This document shows positions 8,307 through 18,100 of a DNA stretch of 64,000 nucleotides, one piece after another (the first letter of the stretch is position 1; each line of letters opens with the position of its first letter). A program made the translations under genes and the position numbers. Origin of the DNA: Streptomyces sp. JJ38 (GTDB lineage: Bacteria; Actinomycetota; Actinomycetes; Streptomycetales; Streptomycetaceae); assembly GCF_019303475.1 (NCBI RefSeq), contig NZ_JABLSI010000024.1, positions 16,952-80,951 of the forward strand, given 5' to 3'. The notes under the pieces are model-generated. The model was not told the origin of the DNA. It saw only the letters and a list, made by a program, of their open reading frames with translations, and searched no databases.

Positions 8307-9641
8307 CTACCGCTCTTCCACCTGGGCCTGGACCAGGCCGGCGAAGCGATCCAGCCCCTCTTCGATCTGGTCCGTCGTGACGCTGCTCCAGGAGAACCTG
8401 ATCTGACGATGCCCTCCGCCCCCGGCGTAGAAGTGACGCATCGGCACCCAGGAGATCCCGAACTCGGCGGCGGAACGGCGCAGGAGATCGTCGTCCACCG
8501 TGAAGGGCATCGTCAGCACGGCGAAGAAGCCGCCGGCCGGGATGTTCCACGTCACCGGTGCCGGTCCGGCGGCGGAGAACCTCGCCGCCAGCCCCTGAAG
8601 CATGCACTCACGGTTGTCGGCGTATCGACGGTTCTCCGCCGCGACCGCGGTCGCCAGGCTGAAGTCGTTCTCGATCAGCTTGCCCGCCACCACCGCCTGC
8701 GTGATGGAGGACGTGTTCACGCTGACCATGCTCTTGACGACGGACAGTCTGTCCGCGAGGAGGCCGTCGGGCCGGCCCGCGCGCCAGACCGGCTGGTCCG
8801 CCACGACGTAGCCGACGCGTGCCGAGGGCATCACCGTCTTGGCGAAGGAGCCGAAATACACGACGCGCTGGGCCCGGTCCAGACTCTTGAGTGTCGGCAG
8901 CCGGGTGTCCGTGCCGAACAGTCCATAGGGGTTGTCCTCCAGAAGGAGCATGTCCTCCGACTCCGCCAAAGCGAGCAGCTCATGGCGCGTTGCAAGGCCG
9001 AGGCGCGTACCCGTCGGATTGGAGTAGTCCGGAACCAGATAGCAGCCACGCGGCCGGAGCCCCCGCGATCTCGCTTCCCGTATTCGACGCCGCAGATCCT
9101 CCAGGTCGATGCCGTCACTGCCGGTACGCACCGGGAGGACCGGCACGTCCAGGAGCCCTGCCGCACCCGCGAACCCGACGTAGTAGGGCGACGCGGCGAG
9201 CATGACGTCCTGCGGGCCGACGCACAGAGTGCGGATGACCAGCAGCATCGCCTCCTGGCAGCCGACGGTGACGACGATCGCCTCCGGGTCGGCCTCGATC
9301 TCCTCGTCCACCGCCAGATGCCGGGCGACGATGTCGTGGATCACGCCCTTCGTCCGTCCGTACTGGAAGAGCGTCCGCTGGATCCGTTCAGCCCCGTTCC
9401 CGTGGCCCCGCGCTGTCGCAAACCGCCGGTAGGCGGCCAGGTAGCGCTCGATCTGCTCCGGCTCCACGAAGGCGTCGGTCGGACGCCCGGCAGCGAAGGA
9501 GATCGCCTCCGGATAGCGTTCCGACACCTCGTTCAGCAGTTCCATGGACGCCATCACCGGGTCCCGCAGGGAGCCGTGCAGGTCCTCCGCGTCGAGCCGG
9601 AGCCCGAGCCGGTCGACGGCCTCGGGCGTGCCGGCCGTCAT
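8307..9641 (-). CDS. PLP-dependent aminotransferase, class I/II (hydroxyphenylglycine aminotransferase-like)
   Basis: A 444-residue fold-type I aminotransferase of the MocR/HpgT/2-aminoadipate type. Visible are the substrate-domain start FAAGRPTD, the PLP-ring stacking region QEAML, the conserved YLVPDYSNPTG, the DNPYGLF segment and the lysine that binds PLP in FGSFAKTVMPSARVGY (about residue 277). The ATG at 9641 overlaps the stop of the alpha-hydroxy-acid oxidase gene (ATGA), so the two are coupled. In arylglycine pathways an oxidase makes the aryl-glyoxylate and this enzyme type aminates it to (hydroxy)phenylglycine. The pairing and an A domain with an HLGL-type code support that role; the exact substrate is inferred. 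Confidence 0.85.
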   Translation of the reverse strand: MTAGTPEAVDRLGLRLDAEDLHGSLRDPVMASMELLNEVSERYPEAISFAAGRPTDAFVEPEQIERYLAAYRRFATARGHGNGAERIQRTLFQYGRTKGVIHDIVARHLAVDEEIEADPEAIVVTVGCQEAMLLVIRTLCVGPQDVMLAASPYYVGFAGAAGLLDVPVLPVRTGSDGIDLEDLRRRIREARSRGLRPRGCYLVPDYSNPTGTRLGLATRHELLALAESEDMLLLEDNPYGLFGTDTRLPTLKSLDRAQRVVYFGSFAKTVMPSARVGYVVADQPVWRAGRPDGLLADRLSVVKSMVSVNTSSITQAVVAGKLIENDFSLATAVAAENRRYADNRECMLQGLAARFSAAGPAPVTWNIPAGGFFAVLTMPFTVDDDLLRRSAAEFGISWVPMRHFYAGGGGHRQIRFSWSSVTTDQIEEGLDRFAGLVQAQVEER

Positions 9642-10702
9642 GCGACGACCTTCAGACCGCGGGCGGCGCCGACATCCTTACAGCCGGCCAGGATCATGGT
9701 CTCCTCCAGTTCTGTGCGCAGCAGCCCGAGCACCTCCCGCACGCCCGGTGCACCGCCGACACCGAGGCCCCACAGGACCGGTCGGCCCACGAGCACCGCG
9801 TCGGCCCCCAGAGCGAGAGCCTTGAGAACGTCTGCACCATGCCGTATCCCGCCGTCCATGAGGACCGCACAGCGGTCCCCCAGGGCCTGGCGGACGGCGG
9901 GCAGGGCGGTCGCCGTGGCCACCGCACCGTCGAGCTGACGGCCACCGTGGTTCGACACGACGACGGCGTCCACGCCGGCCTCGGCCGCCCGCACCGCGTC
10001 TTCCGGGGCCAGCACCCCCTTCACCACCAGGGGGAGAGACGTACGGGACCGCAGCCAGGCAACATCGTCGAACGACAGGGAGCCGTCGAAGAGGGTCTCG
10101 GACTCGGCACGCAGCGGCCCGCCACCCGGCACGCTCCCCTGGTCCCCGGGCGGGAGGTTGACAGCGGAGAGGTGGCCGGGGACCGTCAGACCACGGCGCA
10201 GATCACGTAGCCGGCGGGCCATGACCGGCAGGTCGACCGTCAGCATCAGAGCAGCCACGCCGGCGGCCTCGGCCCGCCGCACCAGGTCGAGAGTCACCTC
10301 CCGGTCGCGCAACCAGTAGAGCTGAAGCCATGTCGTCGCCCCGGTCTCCGTCACCTCCTCGATCGTCCTGGACCCCATCATGCTGAGAACGAACGGGACG
10401 CCGTGCGCGGCCGCCGCCCGGGCGACGGCCAGTTCGCCGTCGGGGTGGAACCACCGCTGGTACGCCATCGGGGCGGTCGCCAGCGGCAAGTCCGCGGGCG
10501 AGCCGAGCAGACTGACCGTCATCGCCGGCTCGGTCGAACCGGCCAGGACACGCGGCACGATCCGCACCCGGTCGAGCGCCGTCCGGTTCGCCGCGACGGT
10601 CAGCTCCCGGCCGCTGCCTCCGGAGACGAAGTCCCAGGCGTCCGACGCCATCCGCTCTTCGGCCGCACGCTCGAAGTCGTCGAGGGAGTGCATCGAAGCC
10701 AT
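9638..10702 (-). CDS. FMN-dependent alpha-hydroxy-acid oxidase (4-hydroxymandelate oxidase-like)
   Basis: A 354-residue TIM-barrel FMN enzyme of the glycolate/lactate/mandelate oxidase family, oxidising a 2-hydroxy acid to a 2-oxo acid. The catalytic histidine is in VVSNHGGRQLDG (about residues 247-258), the FMN phosphate site in ALGADAVLVGRP, the FMN lysine in LVVKGVL, and an active-site tyrosine in LQLYWLRDR. ATG 10702 is chosen over the upstream GTG 10732 because GTGAGG stands eight bases before it and it fits family length. Coupled to the aminotransferase, it probably converts 4-hydroxymandelate or mandelate to the glyoxylate. The preceding enzyme, hydroxymandelate synthase, is not in the window. 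Confidence 0.87.
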   Translation of the reverse strand: MASMHSLDDFERAAEERMASDAWDFVSGGSGRELTVAANRTALDRVRIVPRVLAGSTEPAMTVSLLGSPADLPLATAPMAYQRWFHPDGELAVARAAAAHGVPFVLSMMGSRTIEEVTETGATTWLQLYWLRDREVTLDLVRRAEAAGVAALMLTVDLPVMARRLRDLRRGLTVPGHLSAVNLPPGDQGSVPGGGPLRAESETLFDGSLSFDDVAWLRSRTSLPLVVKGVLAPEDAVRAAEAGVDAVVVSNHGGRQLDGAVATATALPAVRQALGDRCAVLMDGGIRHGADVLKALALGADAVLVGRPVLWGLGVGGAPGVREVLGLLRTELEETMILAGCKDVGAARGLKVVA

Positions 10703-10776
10703 CGTCTGTTCCTCACCCATGTCTTTGATCACGGCAAACCCGGCCCGAGCACGTTCCGCGGCTGGCCTGTTGGCCT

Positions 10777-12303
10777 TCAGGGACGATGCCCGGCTGACAG
10801 CCGCGCTCGGTCCACCTTGCCGTTGGCGTTCAACGGCAGCTCGGGGCAGGGACGGATCACGCGCGGAAGCATGTACCCGGGCAGCTTCTCCTCCAGTTCC
10901 CGCCGAAGCGCGTTCACGTCGGCTTCCGCCCCGTGGAAGACGACGTGGGCCTCCAGCCGCCGCCCCTCCGCCTCCCCCACGGTGAACACGGCACAGTCGG
11001 CGACGGCATCGGACCGGCGGATGACCGTCTCGACCTCACCGAGTTCCACCCGCATCCCGTGCAGCTTCACCTGGTCGTCCAGTCGGCCGAGGAAGTCGAT
11101 CGTGCCGTCGGCGAGCCAGCGGCCCCGGTCTCCGGTCCGGTAGAACCGTCCGGCCCGACCGGGCAGTTCCACGAAACGCTCACGGTCGAGAGCGGGGCGG
11201 TTGTGGTAGCCGATCGCCACCCGCGGCCCACCGATGAAGATCTCCCCGGCACCGCCGCCCTCCACCGGGCGGAACCGCTCGTCCAGGATCAGCACCACGG
11301 CTCCGGCGACCGGACGTCCGACAGGGACTCGGGAACCGGAGACCGACTCCTCGTCGATCTCCTGTGCCGTGGAGAACGTCGTGCACTCCGTCGGACCGTA
11401 CATGTGGAGGACGCGCCGTGGCGCCCCTGCTTCGAGGACCCGCCGCACCAGGGCCGGATCGGCCGCCTCGCCTCCGGTCAGGAGCTGGTCGACACCGCTG
11501 AAGACGGCCGGACTGAGCCTCGCGTGGAGATGGAAGACCGCCATGGGCACATGCATGACCGTCACCGAGGCCGCTGCGATGAACTTCTCGAGCTCCGGGG
11601 CCGAGAGGAGCTGGTCCTTCGAGATCCCGACGAGACAGGCGCCGTTGGCCAGCGCGCCCCACACCTCGAACGTGGCGGCGTCGAACGCCGTGTTGGCGGC
11701 CAGGGGTATGACGTCGCCGGCACCGATCCGACAGTAGTCCTGATCACTCACCAGCCGACGGATCGCCTCGTGGGCCACGACGACGCCCTTGGGTGCTCCA
11801 GTCGAACCGGAGGTGTACATGATGTACGCGGCCCGTTGCCCGCTCTCCACCCTGGACAGGCCACCGCGCTCCGAACCCCGCGGGCGCAGCGCGGTGAACT
11901 CCAGCGCGGAGGGAAAGAGCTCGTGCGCGGCCTCGTCCCGGACGACGAGCTTCGCACCGGAATCCTCGAGGAGGAACGCGTTCCTGCCCGGCGGATTGTC
12001 CAGTGCGAGCGGCAGGTACACAGCGCCGGCCTTGAGTACCCCGAGCATCGCCGTGACCAACGCCGCCGAGGGTGCCATCGCCAGACCGACCACGTCTTCC
12101 GCCGCGACGCCCCGCTCCCGGAGCGCCCGGCCGAGGGAATCGGCCTGCTCATCGAGCTCCCCGTAGCTGAGTTCGCCGTCGTGGAAGCGCAGTGCCGGGG
12201 CGTCGGGTGCGCGACGGACCTGCTCGTCGAAGACGTCGGTCATGGTCCGTCCGTCCGCCCCCGACATCGCCGAAGACACCGCCGAAGTCCGCTCGGCTCT
12301 CAT
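10777..12303 (-). CDS. Free-standing NRPS adenylation domain
   Basis: A 508-residue A domain without carrier or condensation parts. Motifs are YTSGSTGAPKGVV, FDAATFEVWG, YGPTECTTFS, YRTGDRGRW and NANGKVDRARL. Start ATG 12303 follows AAGGAGGG by eight bases; an internal ATG at 12243 has no good binding site. My approximate specificity reading is D-A-F-H-L-G-M-T-F-K, close to that of the partial A domain at the left edge and also sharing features with branched-chain codes, so the substrate is open. It sits directly downstream of an acyl-CoA dehydrogenase gene and a free T gene, suggesting an A-T-dehydrogenase unit acting on one tethered amino acid. It is preceded by a 110-base non-coding gap. 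Confidence 0.92.
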   Translation of the reverse strand: MRAERTSAVSSAMSGADGRTMTDVFDEQVRRAPDAPALRFHDGELSYGELDEQADSLGRALRERGVAAEDVVGLAMAPSAALVTAMLGVLKAGAVYLPLALDNPPGRNAFLLEDSGAKLVVRDEAAHELFPSALEFTALRPRGSERGGLSRVESGQRAAYIMYTSGSTGAPKGVVVAHEAIRRLVSDQDYCRIGAGDVIPLAANTAFDAATFEVWGALANGACLVGISKDQLLSAPELEKFIAAASVTVMHVPMAVFHLHARLSPAVFSGVDQLLTGGEAADPALVRRVLEAGAPRRVLHMYGPTECTTFSTAQEIDEESVSGSRVPVGRPVAGAVVLILDERFRPVEGGGAGEIFIGGPRVAIGYHNRPALDRERFVELPGRAGRFYRTGDRGRWLADGTIDFLGRLDDQVKLHGMRVELGEVETVIRRSDAVADCAVFTVGEAEGRRLEAHVVFHGAEADVNALRRELEEKLPGYMLPRVIRPCPELPLNANGKVDRARLSAGHRP

Positions 12304-12413
12304 CTGTCGTGCCCTCCTTGGTCTGCTGCACCCCGGTCGGCCGCCTCACATGGCCCGGTGCGGTCATCGGTGCCGGACGCCTGTCGTGCCGTCACACACA
12401 TCGGACACGCCCA

Positions 12414-13592
12414 TCAGCCCAGCCCGAGGGAGTTGGCGACGATGACCTTCTGGATCTCGGTCGTCCCCTCCACGATCGTGTAGGCACGGACCCGCCGGTA
12501 CAGGTACTCCAGCGGATGGCCCCGGACCCAGGCCGTGCCACCGTGGACCTGGAACACGTCGTTGACCGTGCGCACAGCGTTCTCCGTGGCGATCCACTTG
12601 GCCTGGGCGGCCTCGGCGACGACGTCGGCCCCCTCGTCGAAGGCCTGGGTTGCCGAGTGCGTCAGCAGCCGTGCGGCCTCCAGCATCGCCTGCCCGCGGA
12701 CGAGGTGCTGCTGCACGTGCTGATGTGCGCCGATGGTTCCCCCGAACGTCTGCCGGGTCTTGGCGAACTCCAGGCCGGCCGCCAGGGCCTGCTGGGCGAT
12801 CCCGTTCGCGGTCGCGGCCACCATGAGCCGCCCCTTGGCCAGCATTCTGGACGTCAGGAAACCGGCTTCCGCCCATCCGTCGGAACCGCCGAGCAGCGCG
12901 CCCTCGTCGAGCTGGACGTCGTCCAGGATCACGTCGTACACAGCGCCGTCGGCCATGCCCTCGTAGCGGTGTCCCACGACGAAGCCGGGCGTGTCCGTCC
13001 GCACGATGAAGACGCCCGTGCGCTCCTCGCCGTCGGCGACCGCCACGGAGGCCAGGACCAGCGCGATCCGAGCGTCAGCTGCGTTACTCACGAAGGTCTT
13101 GCGGCCGGACAGGGACCATCCGCCCGCTCCGCGGCGCCGCGCCCTGGTCGCGGGGCGCAGCATGTTCGACCCGCCCTCGGGCTCCGTCATGGCAAGACAA
13201 CGCGTGGTCTCGCCTGCGATCAGCGGGCGCAGGTACCGCTCCTTCTGCTCAGCGGTACCGTGCAGAAGCAGTTCGCTGGGTCCTTCCGCCTGGCACAGCG
13301 CGACCGGCGCCAGACGGCAGCCACTGGCTTCGGCCCGCTCGTAGAGAAGCGCCTTGGCCGCGAGGGGAGCCGACTGGCCACCGTACTCGGCAGGGTAATC
13401 GCAGGCGTAGAATCCCAGTTCGGCAGATCTGCGGCGAACCATCGCCGCGACCGAGGCCGGTGGTTCGTCCCGCATGCTGTCGCAGGTCTCCGACTCCAGG
13501 GGAACCAGCTCTCGTCTGACGAACGACGCGAACGACTCCGCGAAGGGCGCATGCTCGCGGGCATAGCGGTCTCGCAGGGATCCGCTCAGCAT
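12414..13592 (-). CDS. Acyl-CoA dehydrogenase family protein, probably acting on a carrier-bound aminoacyl group
   Basis: A 392-residue flavoprotein. The order of all-alpha, beta and all-alpha parts is intact: CLAMTEPEGGSN is the FAD/substrate strand motif, FGGTIGAHQHVQ the second FAD region, and YTIVEGTTEIQK carries the catalytic glutamate in the usual place. Family members in NRPS clusters oxidise aminoacyl-S-carrier intermediates (for example prolyl to pyrrolyl). The ATG overlaps the end of the T-protein gene by seven bases and an A-domain gene follows. The A domain code is not that of proline, so alpha,beta-desaturation of another residue is an equal possibility. It is not part of a fatty acid degradation operon. 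Confidence 0.88.
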   Translation of the reverse strand: MLSGSLRDRYAREHAPFAESFASFVRRELVPLESETCDSMRDEPPASVAAMVRRRSAELGFYACDYPAEYGGQSAPLAAKALLYERAEASGCRLAPVALCQAEGPSELLLHGTAEQKERYLRPLIAGETTRCLAMTEPEGGSNMLRPATRARRRGAGGWSLSGRKTFVSNAADARIALVLASVAVADGEERTGVFIVRTDTPGFVVGHRYEGMADGAVYDVILDDVQLDEGALLGGSDGWAEAGFLTSRMLAKGRLMVAATANGIAQQALAAGLEFAKTRQTFGGTIGAHQHVQQHLVRGQAMLEAARLLTHSATQAFDEGADVVAEAAQAKWIATENAVRTVNDVFQVHGGTAWVRGHPLEYLYRRVRAYTIVEGTTEIQKVIVANSLGLG

Positions 13593-13870
13593 TCGGCCTG
13601 CTCAGCGTTGCGGTCCCCGCCCTCCTCGGCGGTCTGCGACAGCCGGGCCAGTTCCGTGCGGAGGGCCTCGGACAGTGACCGGCGGGTCGGATGATCCACC
13701 AGTGTCCTGAGTCCGACGGCCAGGCCGAGCTCCTCGTTGAGCTCGGCGATCAGGCGAGCCGCCAGGAGCGACGTACCGCCGAGGACGAAGAAGTCGTCAT
13801 CGTCCCCGATCGCCCCGGTTTCCAGAGCTCGCTCCCAGGCGCTGCGGACCGAGCCGCTGACGTCGACCAT
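13586..13870 (-). CDS. Free-standing carrier (thiolation, PCP) protein
   Basis: A 94-residue carrier with the phosphopantetheine serine in DDDFFVLGGTSLLAARL (about residues 21-37). The start ATG 13870 overlaps the stop of the C-domain gene as TGATG, and the end overlaps the acyl-CoA dehydrogenase start by seven bases. The arrangement makes it the likely scaffold on which the A domain (10777-12303) loads its residue and the dehydrogenase oxidises it. An acidic, glutamate-rich tail follows the four-helix core. Confidence 0.9.
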   Translation of the reverse strand: MVDVSGSVRSAWERALETGAIGDDDDFFVLGGTSLLAARLIAELNEELGLAVGLRTLVDHPTRRSLSEALRTELARLSQTAEEGGDRNAEQAEC

Positions 13871-15165
13871 CAGGTGTCTCCGATTCTGCTGTAGGACAGG
13901 ATCTCGCCCAGCCAGTGCCGCCACCGTCTGCCGAGTGCCTCCACGCGGTCGTCCGGCGTCTCACGGCTGGCGGCGATCCGGAGGCGCAGTTCGCCCTCCC
14001 TGGCCACGACCGCCGCGGCCACCGGGGCGTTGGGCACCGCGTGTTCCGGTTCGATCTCCTCGGCCGGCACACCCGCGACCGTCCAGCCCGGGTCCGCGGG
14101 GGCGTGTTCGAAGATGAGCACGGTGTCGATGTGCCCGCCCCAGGGGCGGCCCGCGAGCGTCGCACCGGAGGCGACGACGGTGGAGAAGGGGACGGCCGCG
14201 TGGTCGATTTCCCGCCACCAGCCCCTGCGGAACGCGCGGATGCCGGCGCCAACCGTGCTCCACTCACCGGTCGTGTCAACGGAGAGAACCGTGTTCATGA
14301 AGCAGCCGACGACGTCGGCGAACTCGGTGTTGCGCTGTCCCCAGGTGTAGCCGACGACGGTGGGTCCGTCTCCGTCGAGATCGCGCAGGGCCCGATGGAG
14401 AGCGGCCAGGACGAGCTGGTAGACCGAGCCCCGGAGATCGTCGGGGATCTCGACCGGCTCGGGTGTGTGCACGGCCGCGACCGTCAGCTGGGCTTCCGAC
14501 CGGCGCGGAAGGTGCTCACCGGCCTCCTCCAGCCGCGCCCTCCAGAAGGCGGGCCCACCGCCGCGTGACGCCTCGGCCTCGGCCTGTACCCGATCCCGTA
14601 CGGCGGCCTCGTACCGTCGTAGGCGGGCCGAAGGGTCCGATGTGCGGAATGTACTCGGCGGTGGATCCGAGAGTTGCCGTTTCACCAGCCCCAGTGACTG
14701 TTCGTCCACCACCGTGTGGTCGAACATGAGCAGGAGAAGGTCGCCGTCGGCGACGCGGATGAGCCGCGCGGCCATGGGGTCCGGTTCGGTCGACTCCTCA
14801 AAGGCCTCGACCGCGTCGGCTACGAGCCGGGACGCTCGCTCGGCGGACGGAGCTTCGCACGTCTCGAACCCGCATCCGCCTCCGTGCCACCGCTGGACCG
14901 GGGTGCCGTGGGCGAGATCCACGCGGCAGGACAGGGCGGGGTTGCCCGTCACCATGGCGTCGAGGACGTCCTGGAGAACCGCGGTGGCCACCGCACCCGG
15001 CGGCATCCGGAACAACAGCGGGACGCATACCCGGCGCCCGGTGCTCTCCGCGATCACGGCGAAGCGCAGCTGGGCGTCCGTGAGAGGAAACGCCTCATCG
15101 CCACCGGGGACCGTGTCCTCTCCTCCGGATCCGTCCGTCAACCGCAGGCCGTCAGGGGTGCTCAT
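13870..15165 (-). CDS. Free-standing condensation-domain-like protein with altered active-site motif
   Basis: A 431-residue protein with the length and layout of a single NRPS C domain. The opening FPLTDAQLRFAVI matches the C1 region, and later blocks around YTWGQRNTEFADVVGCFMNTV match the C5 region. The catalytic HHxxxDG motif reads DHTVVDE (about residues 161-167): the second histidine and the aspartate remain, the first histidine and the glycine are changed. It may still condense, may use an unusual acceptor, or may be structural. ATG 15165 overlaps the upstream C-A-T gene by 14 bases; GTG 15195 is an alternative start. It is followed by a T gene with TGATG coupling. Confidence 0.85.
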   Translation of the reverse strand: MSTPDGLRLTDGSGGEDTVPGGDEAFPLTDAQLRFAVIAESTGRRVCVPLLFRMPPGAVATAVLQDVLDAMVTGNPALSCRVDLAHGTPVQRWHGGGCGFETCEAPSAERASRLVADAVEAFEESTEPDPMAARLIRVADGDLLLLMFDHTVVDEQSLGLVKRQLSDPPPSTFRTSDPSARLRRYEAAVRDRVQAEAEASRGGGPAFWRARLEEAGEHLPRRSEAQLTVAAVHTPEPVEIPDDLRGSVYQLVLAALHRALRDLDGDGPTVVGYTWGQRNTEFADVVGCFMNTVLSVDTTGEWSTVGAGIRAFRRGWWREIDHAAVPFSTVVASGATLAGRPWGGHIDTVLIFEHAPADPGWTVAGVPAEEIEPEHAVPNAPVAAAVVAREGELRLRIAASRETPDDRVEALGRRWRHWLGEILSYSRIGDT

Positions 15166-18100
15166 CCGGTCCCGATTCCACGGCGGCTGCCTCACGCAGA
15201 CGCGCTGTCTCGGCCTGTAGTCCGCCCGGCGACGGGTACTCGAACACCAGGCTGGTCGGCGGCCGCCAGCCGGTCAGCTCCTCGTAGCGCGAGAGCAGCC
15301 GGAAGACGAGCAGGGAGTGCCCGCCCATCCGGAAGAAGTCCGAGTCAGGTGTGATGTCGTCCCGGCCCAGCACCTCGCGAAACGCCCGCAACCACGGGAA
15401 CTCGGCCGCTGCCGTCGCGAGCGGCGGCCCCTCGGCCGGCTCCGGTGGGACGGTCAGGGCGGTGAAGTCCACCTTGCCCGTCGCGGCGTGCCGGGGGATG
15501 AGGGGCACGGACACCCAACGGCGCGGTACCGCGTAGCGCGGGAGAAGGGCGGCCAGGGCACGTTCCAGCCCGTCGGCCGCATCGTCCTGACCACCGGCCA
15601 CGAAGCCGACCAGGATGTCGGCCCCGCCTGCGGGCATCACGGTCACGGCACAGTCGCTCCCCGGCCGCACGGTCTTGACCGCGAGCTCGATCTCCTCCAG
15701 CTCGATGCGGTGGCCGTTCACCTTCACCTGGCGGTCCAGCCGCCCGAGGAAGTGGAACATGCCGTCGCCATCCTGGAACCCGCGGTCACCCGTGAGGTAG
15801 TACAGGCGGTCGGATCGCGAGGGGAGACGCGTGAACCGGTGCTCGTTCGCCTCGGGGTCTTCGACGTACCGCGCGGCCCCGCCCGGGACGGCGATCGCGA
15901 TGTTGCCGACCATGCCATGCGGCAGGGCGATGCCGCGGGTGTCGACGACGCACACGTCCACCCCGTCCAGCGGCCGTCCGATCGGCACACCGGCCCCGTC
16001 CGGTCCGGAACCGTCCGGGGTCGCGTCCTCACCCCACGCGAAGCAGGTTGAGGTGATCACCGCCTCGGTGACGCCGTACGCGTTGAGGACGCGCGGCCCA
16101 CCGGGAAGTCCGGCAAGGCGCCCCATGTCCGCCGCGGACAACCGTTCGCCCCCCACGACGAGGAGGCGCAGCCGCTGATCGCGTCCCGCCAGCAGCGCGT
16201 CCAGCGCGTCGGCCACCGACAGGGCGTAGCTCGTCGGGATGTTGAGCACGCTGATCCCCCGAGCCAGCATGAGCGCCGCGAGCTCCTCGCCGGTCGGCGC
16301 TTCGTGACGCGGGATGACGAGCGAGGCTCCCACGCGGAGGGTCGGCAGTACCTCCTCGATGAACACGTCGAAGGCCGGATCGGCGAACTGGAGGACGTGG
16401 TCGTCGCCGTCGAGCCGGTACCTCCCGGTCACCGCGGCGACGATCCGGCTCAGGGAATCGGAGGGTACGGCGACCGCCTTGGGCACACCGGTCGATCCGG
16501 AGGTGTGGATGACGTACGCCGCCCCCGGCCGCGGCACCCCCTCGCCCCCAGGCCTCAGCACCCGGTCGGGCTGCGAGATGTCACACACCATGCGGTCGGT
16601 GTCGGCCAGGTCGACGATGTCTTCCGGCTGCGTCACCACGGCTGCGGGCCTGAGCCGGTCGAGGACCGTGTTCAACAGGTTCCGCGGCAGCGCGGTCGAC
16701 AGCGGCGCGAAGACGATCCCGCTCCGCAGGCAGGCGAGCAGGTACACGATCGCCTCCACGCCCCGCGGGATGCGGAGCGCGAGCACGTCGCCCTCGCCGA
16801 GCCCGGCGCGGTGCAGCTGCCTGATGCGTGCCTCGACCCGTTCGTCCAGGTCCTGGTAGGTGAGGGCCTCAGCCCCGTGGAGCACGGCGGCAGCCGAGGA
16901 GTCGGTGGGCAACTCAGCGACCAGGGGTTCGAGGGGCGGGAGCGGGCCAGGGCCGGACGTCGTCGGCGAGGTCGCCGCGTCCACGCCCTCCAGCGACCCG
17001 AGCGGCTGGTCGGGGTCGCTCGCGTAGTTCCGCAGCAGGCACGCGAACCGTGCGGCCAACGTCCTGATGTCGTCCTCGGAGAACCGCTGCGTGGAGTAGT
17101 CCCACACGACGGTGTACTCCTGGCGTCCGGCGCCCCCGTAGACGGCGTCGGGCGGGAGGACCACGACATCGATGTCAAAGCGGGCGCTGCGCTCGTTCAA
17201 CCCACCGTGCACCTCCACCGCCAGCCCGGACGGGCCCGTCGTCGGGAGCGGCCGGTCGTGCATGCTGAACATGACGTTGAACAGCTGGTTGTCCAGATCA
17301 GCGGAGCTGAGCCCGAGCGCCCGCACCATGTCCTGGACCGGCGCCGACTGGTGGTCCATGGCGTCGTAGACGGAGGCCATCGCCGCCCACGCGCTCTGGT
17401 GGCCGGAGGCTCCGGGGGCGGCCGGCATCCGCAACGGGACGCTGTTCACCAGCATGCCGACCGTGTGCTCGAACCGGGGCGGCCGGTTGGGCAGCGCGGT
17501 CCCGATCACCAGGTCCTCCTGGCCGCTGTGACGCCTGCACGTCTCGGCGAAGGCGGCCAGCAGGGCCGGGAAGACCGTGTAGCCGCCACCGCGCGCGGTC
17601 GACGTCACGGCCGCCATGAGCTCAGCGGGCAGCTTCTGACGATACTGCGCTCCGGTGAAGTCACGACGGTCCGCCCGCTTCGACCCCAGGCCGGGGAAGT
17701 CGATTCCGTACGTCGCTCCCTTGAGGGTGTCCACCCACCAGTCCACGGCACGGGACGCATCGGCGACGTACTCGGGGGAACGGGTGAAGGCCACATACTC
17801 CTCGTACGTGGGAGCCACCGGAGGCTGATAGGTCGTGCCGTCGAGCCGCGCGGCATACCTGCTGAACACGTCGTCCAGAAAGCCTCCGAAGGACCGGCCG
17901 TCGTGGATCAGGTGGTGTTCCGCGTGAACGAGCTGCCAGTGGTCGTCGGCGAGCCGCAGCAGAACCCAGCGTGCCAGCGGTGCCGTGCCCAGGTCGAACT
18001 CCCGGGCCGCGTGAACTCTCACCGCGTCGAGCCGACGTTCTTCGCGGTCCGGTACGTGCCGGAGGTCGTGTTCGGGGATCTCGACAGCGACGTCCGGGGC

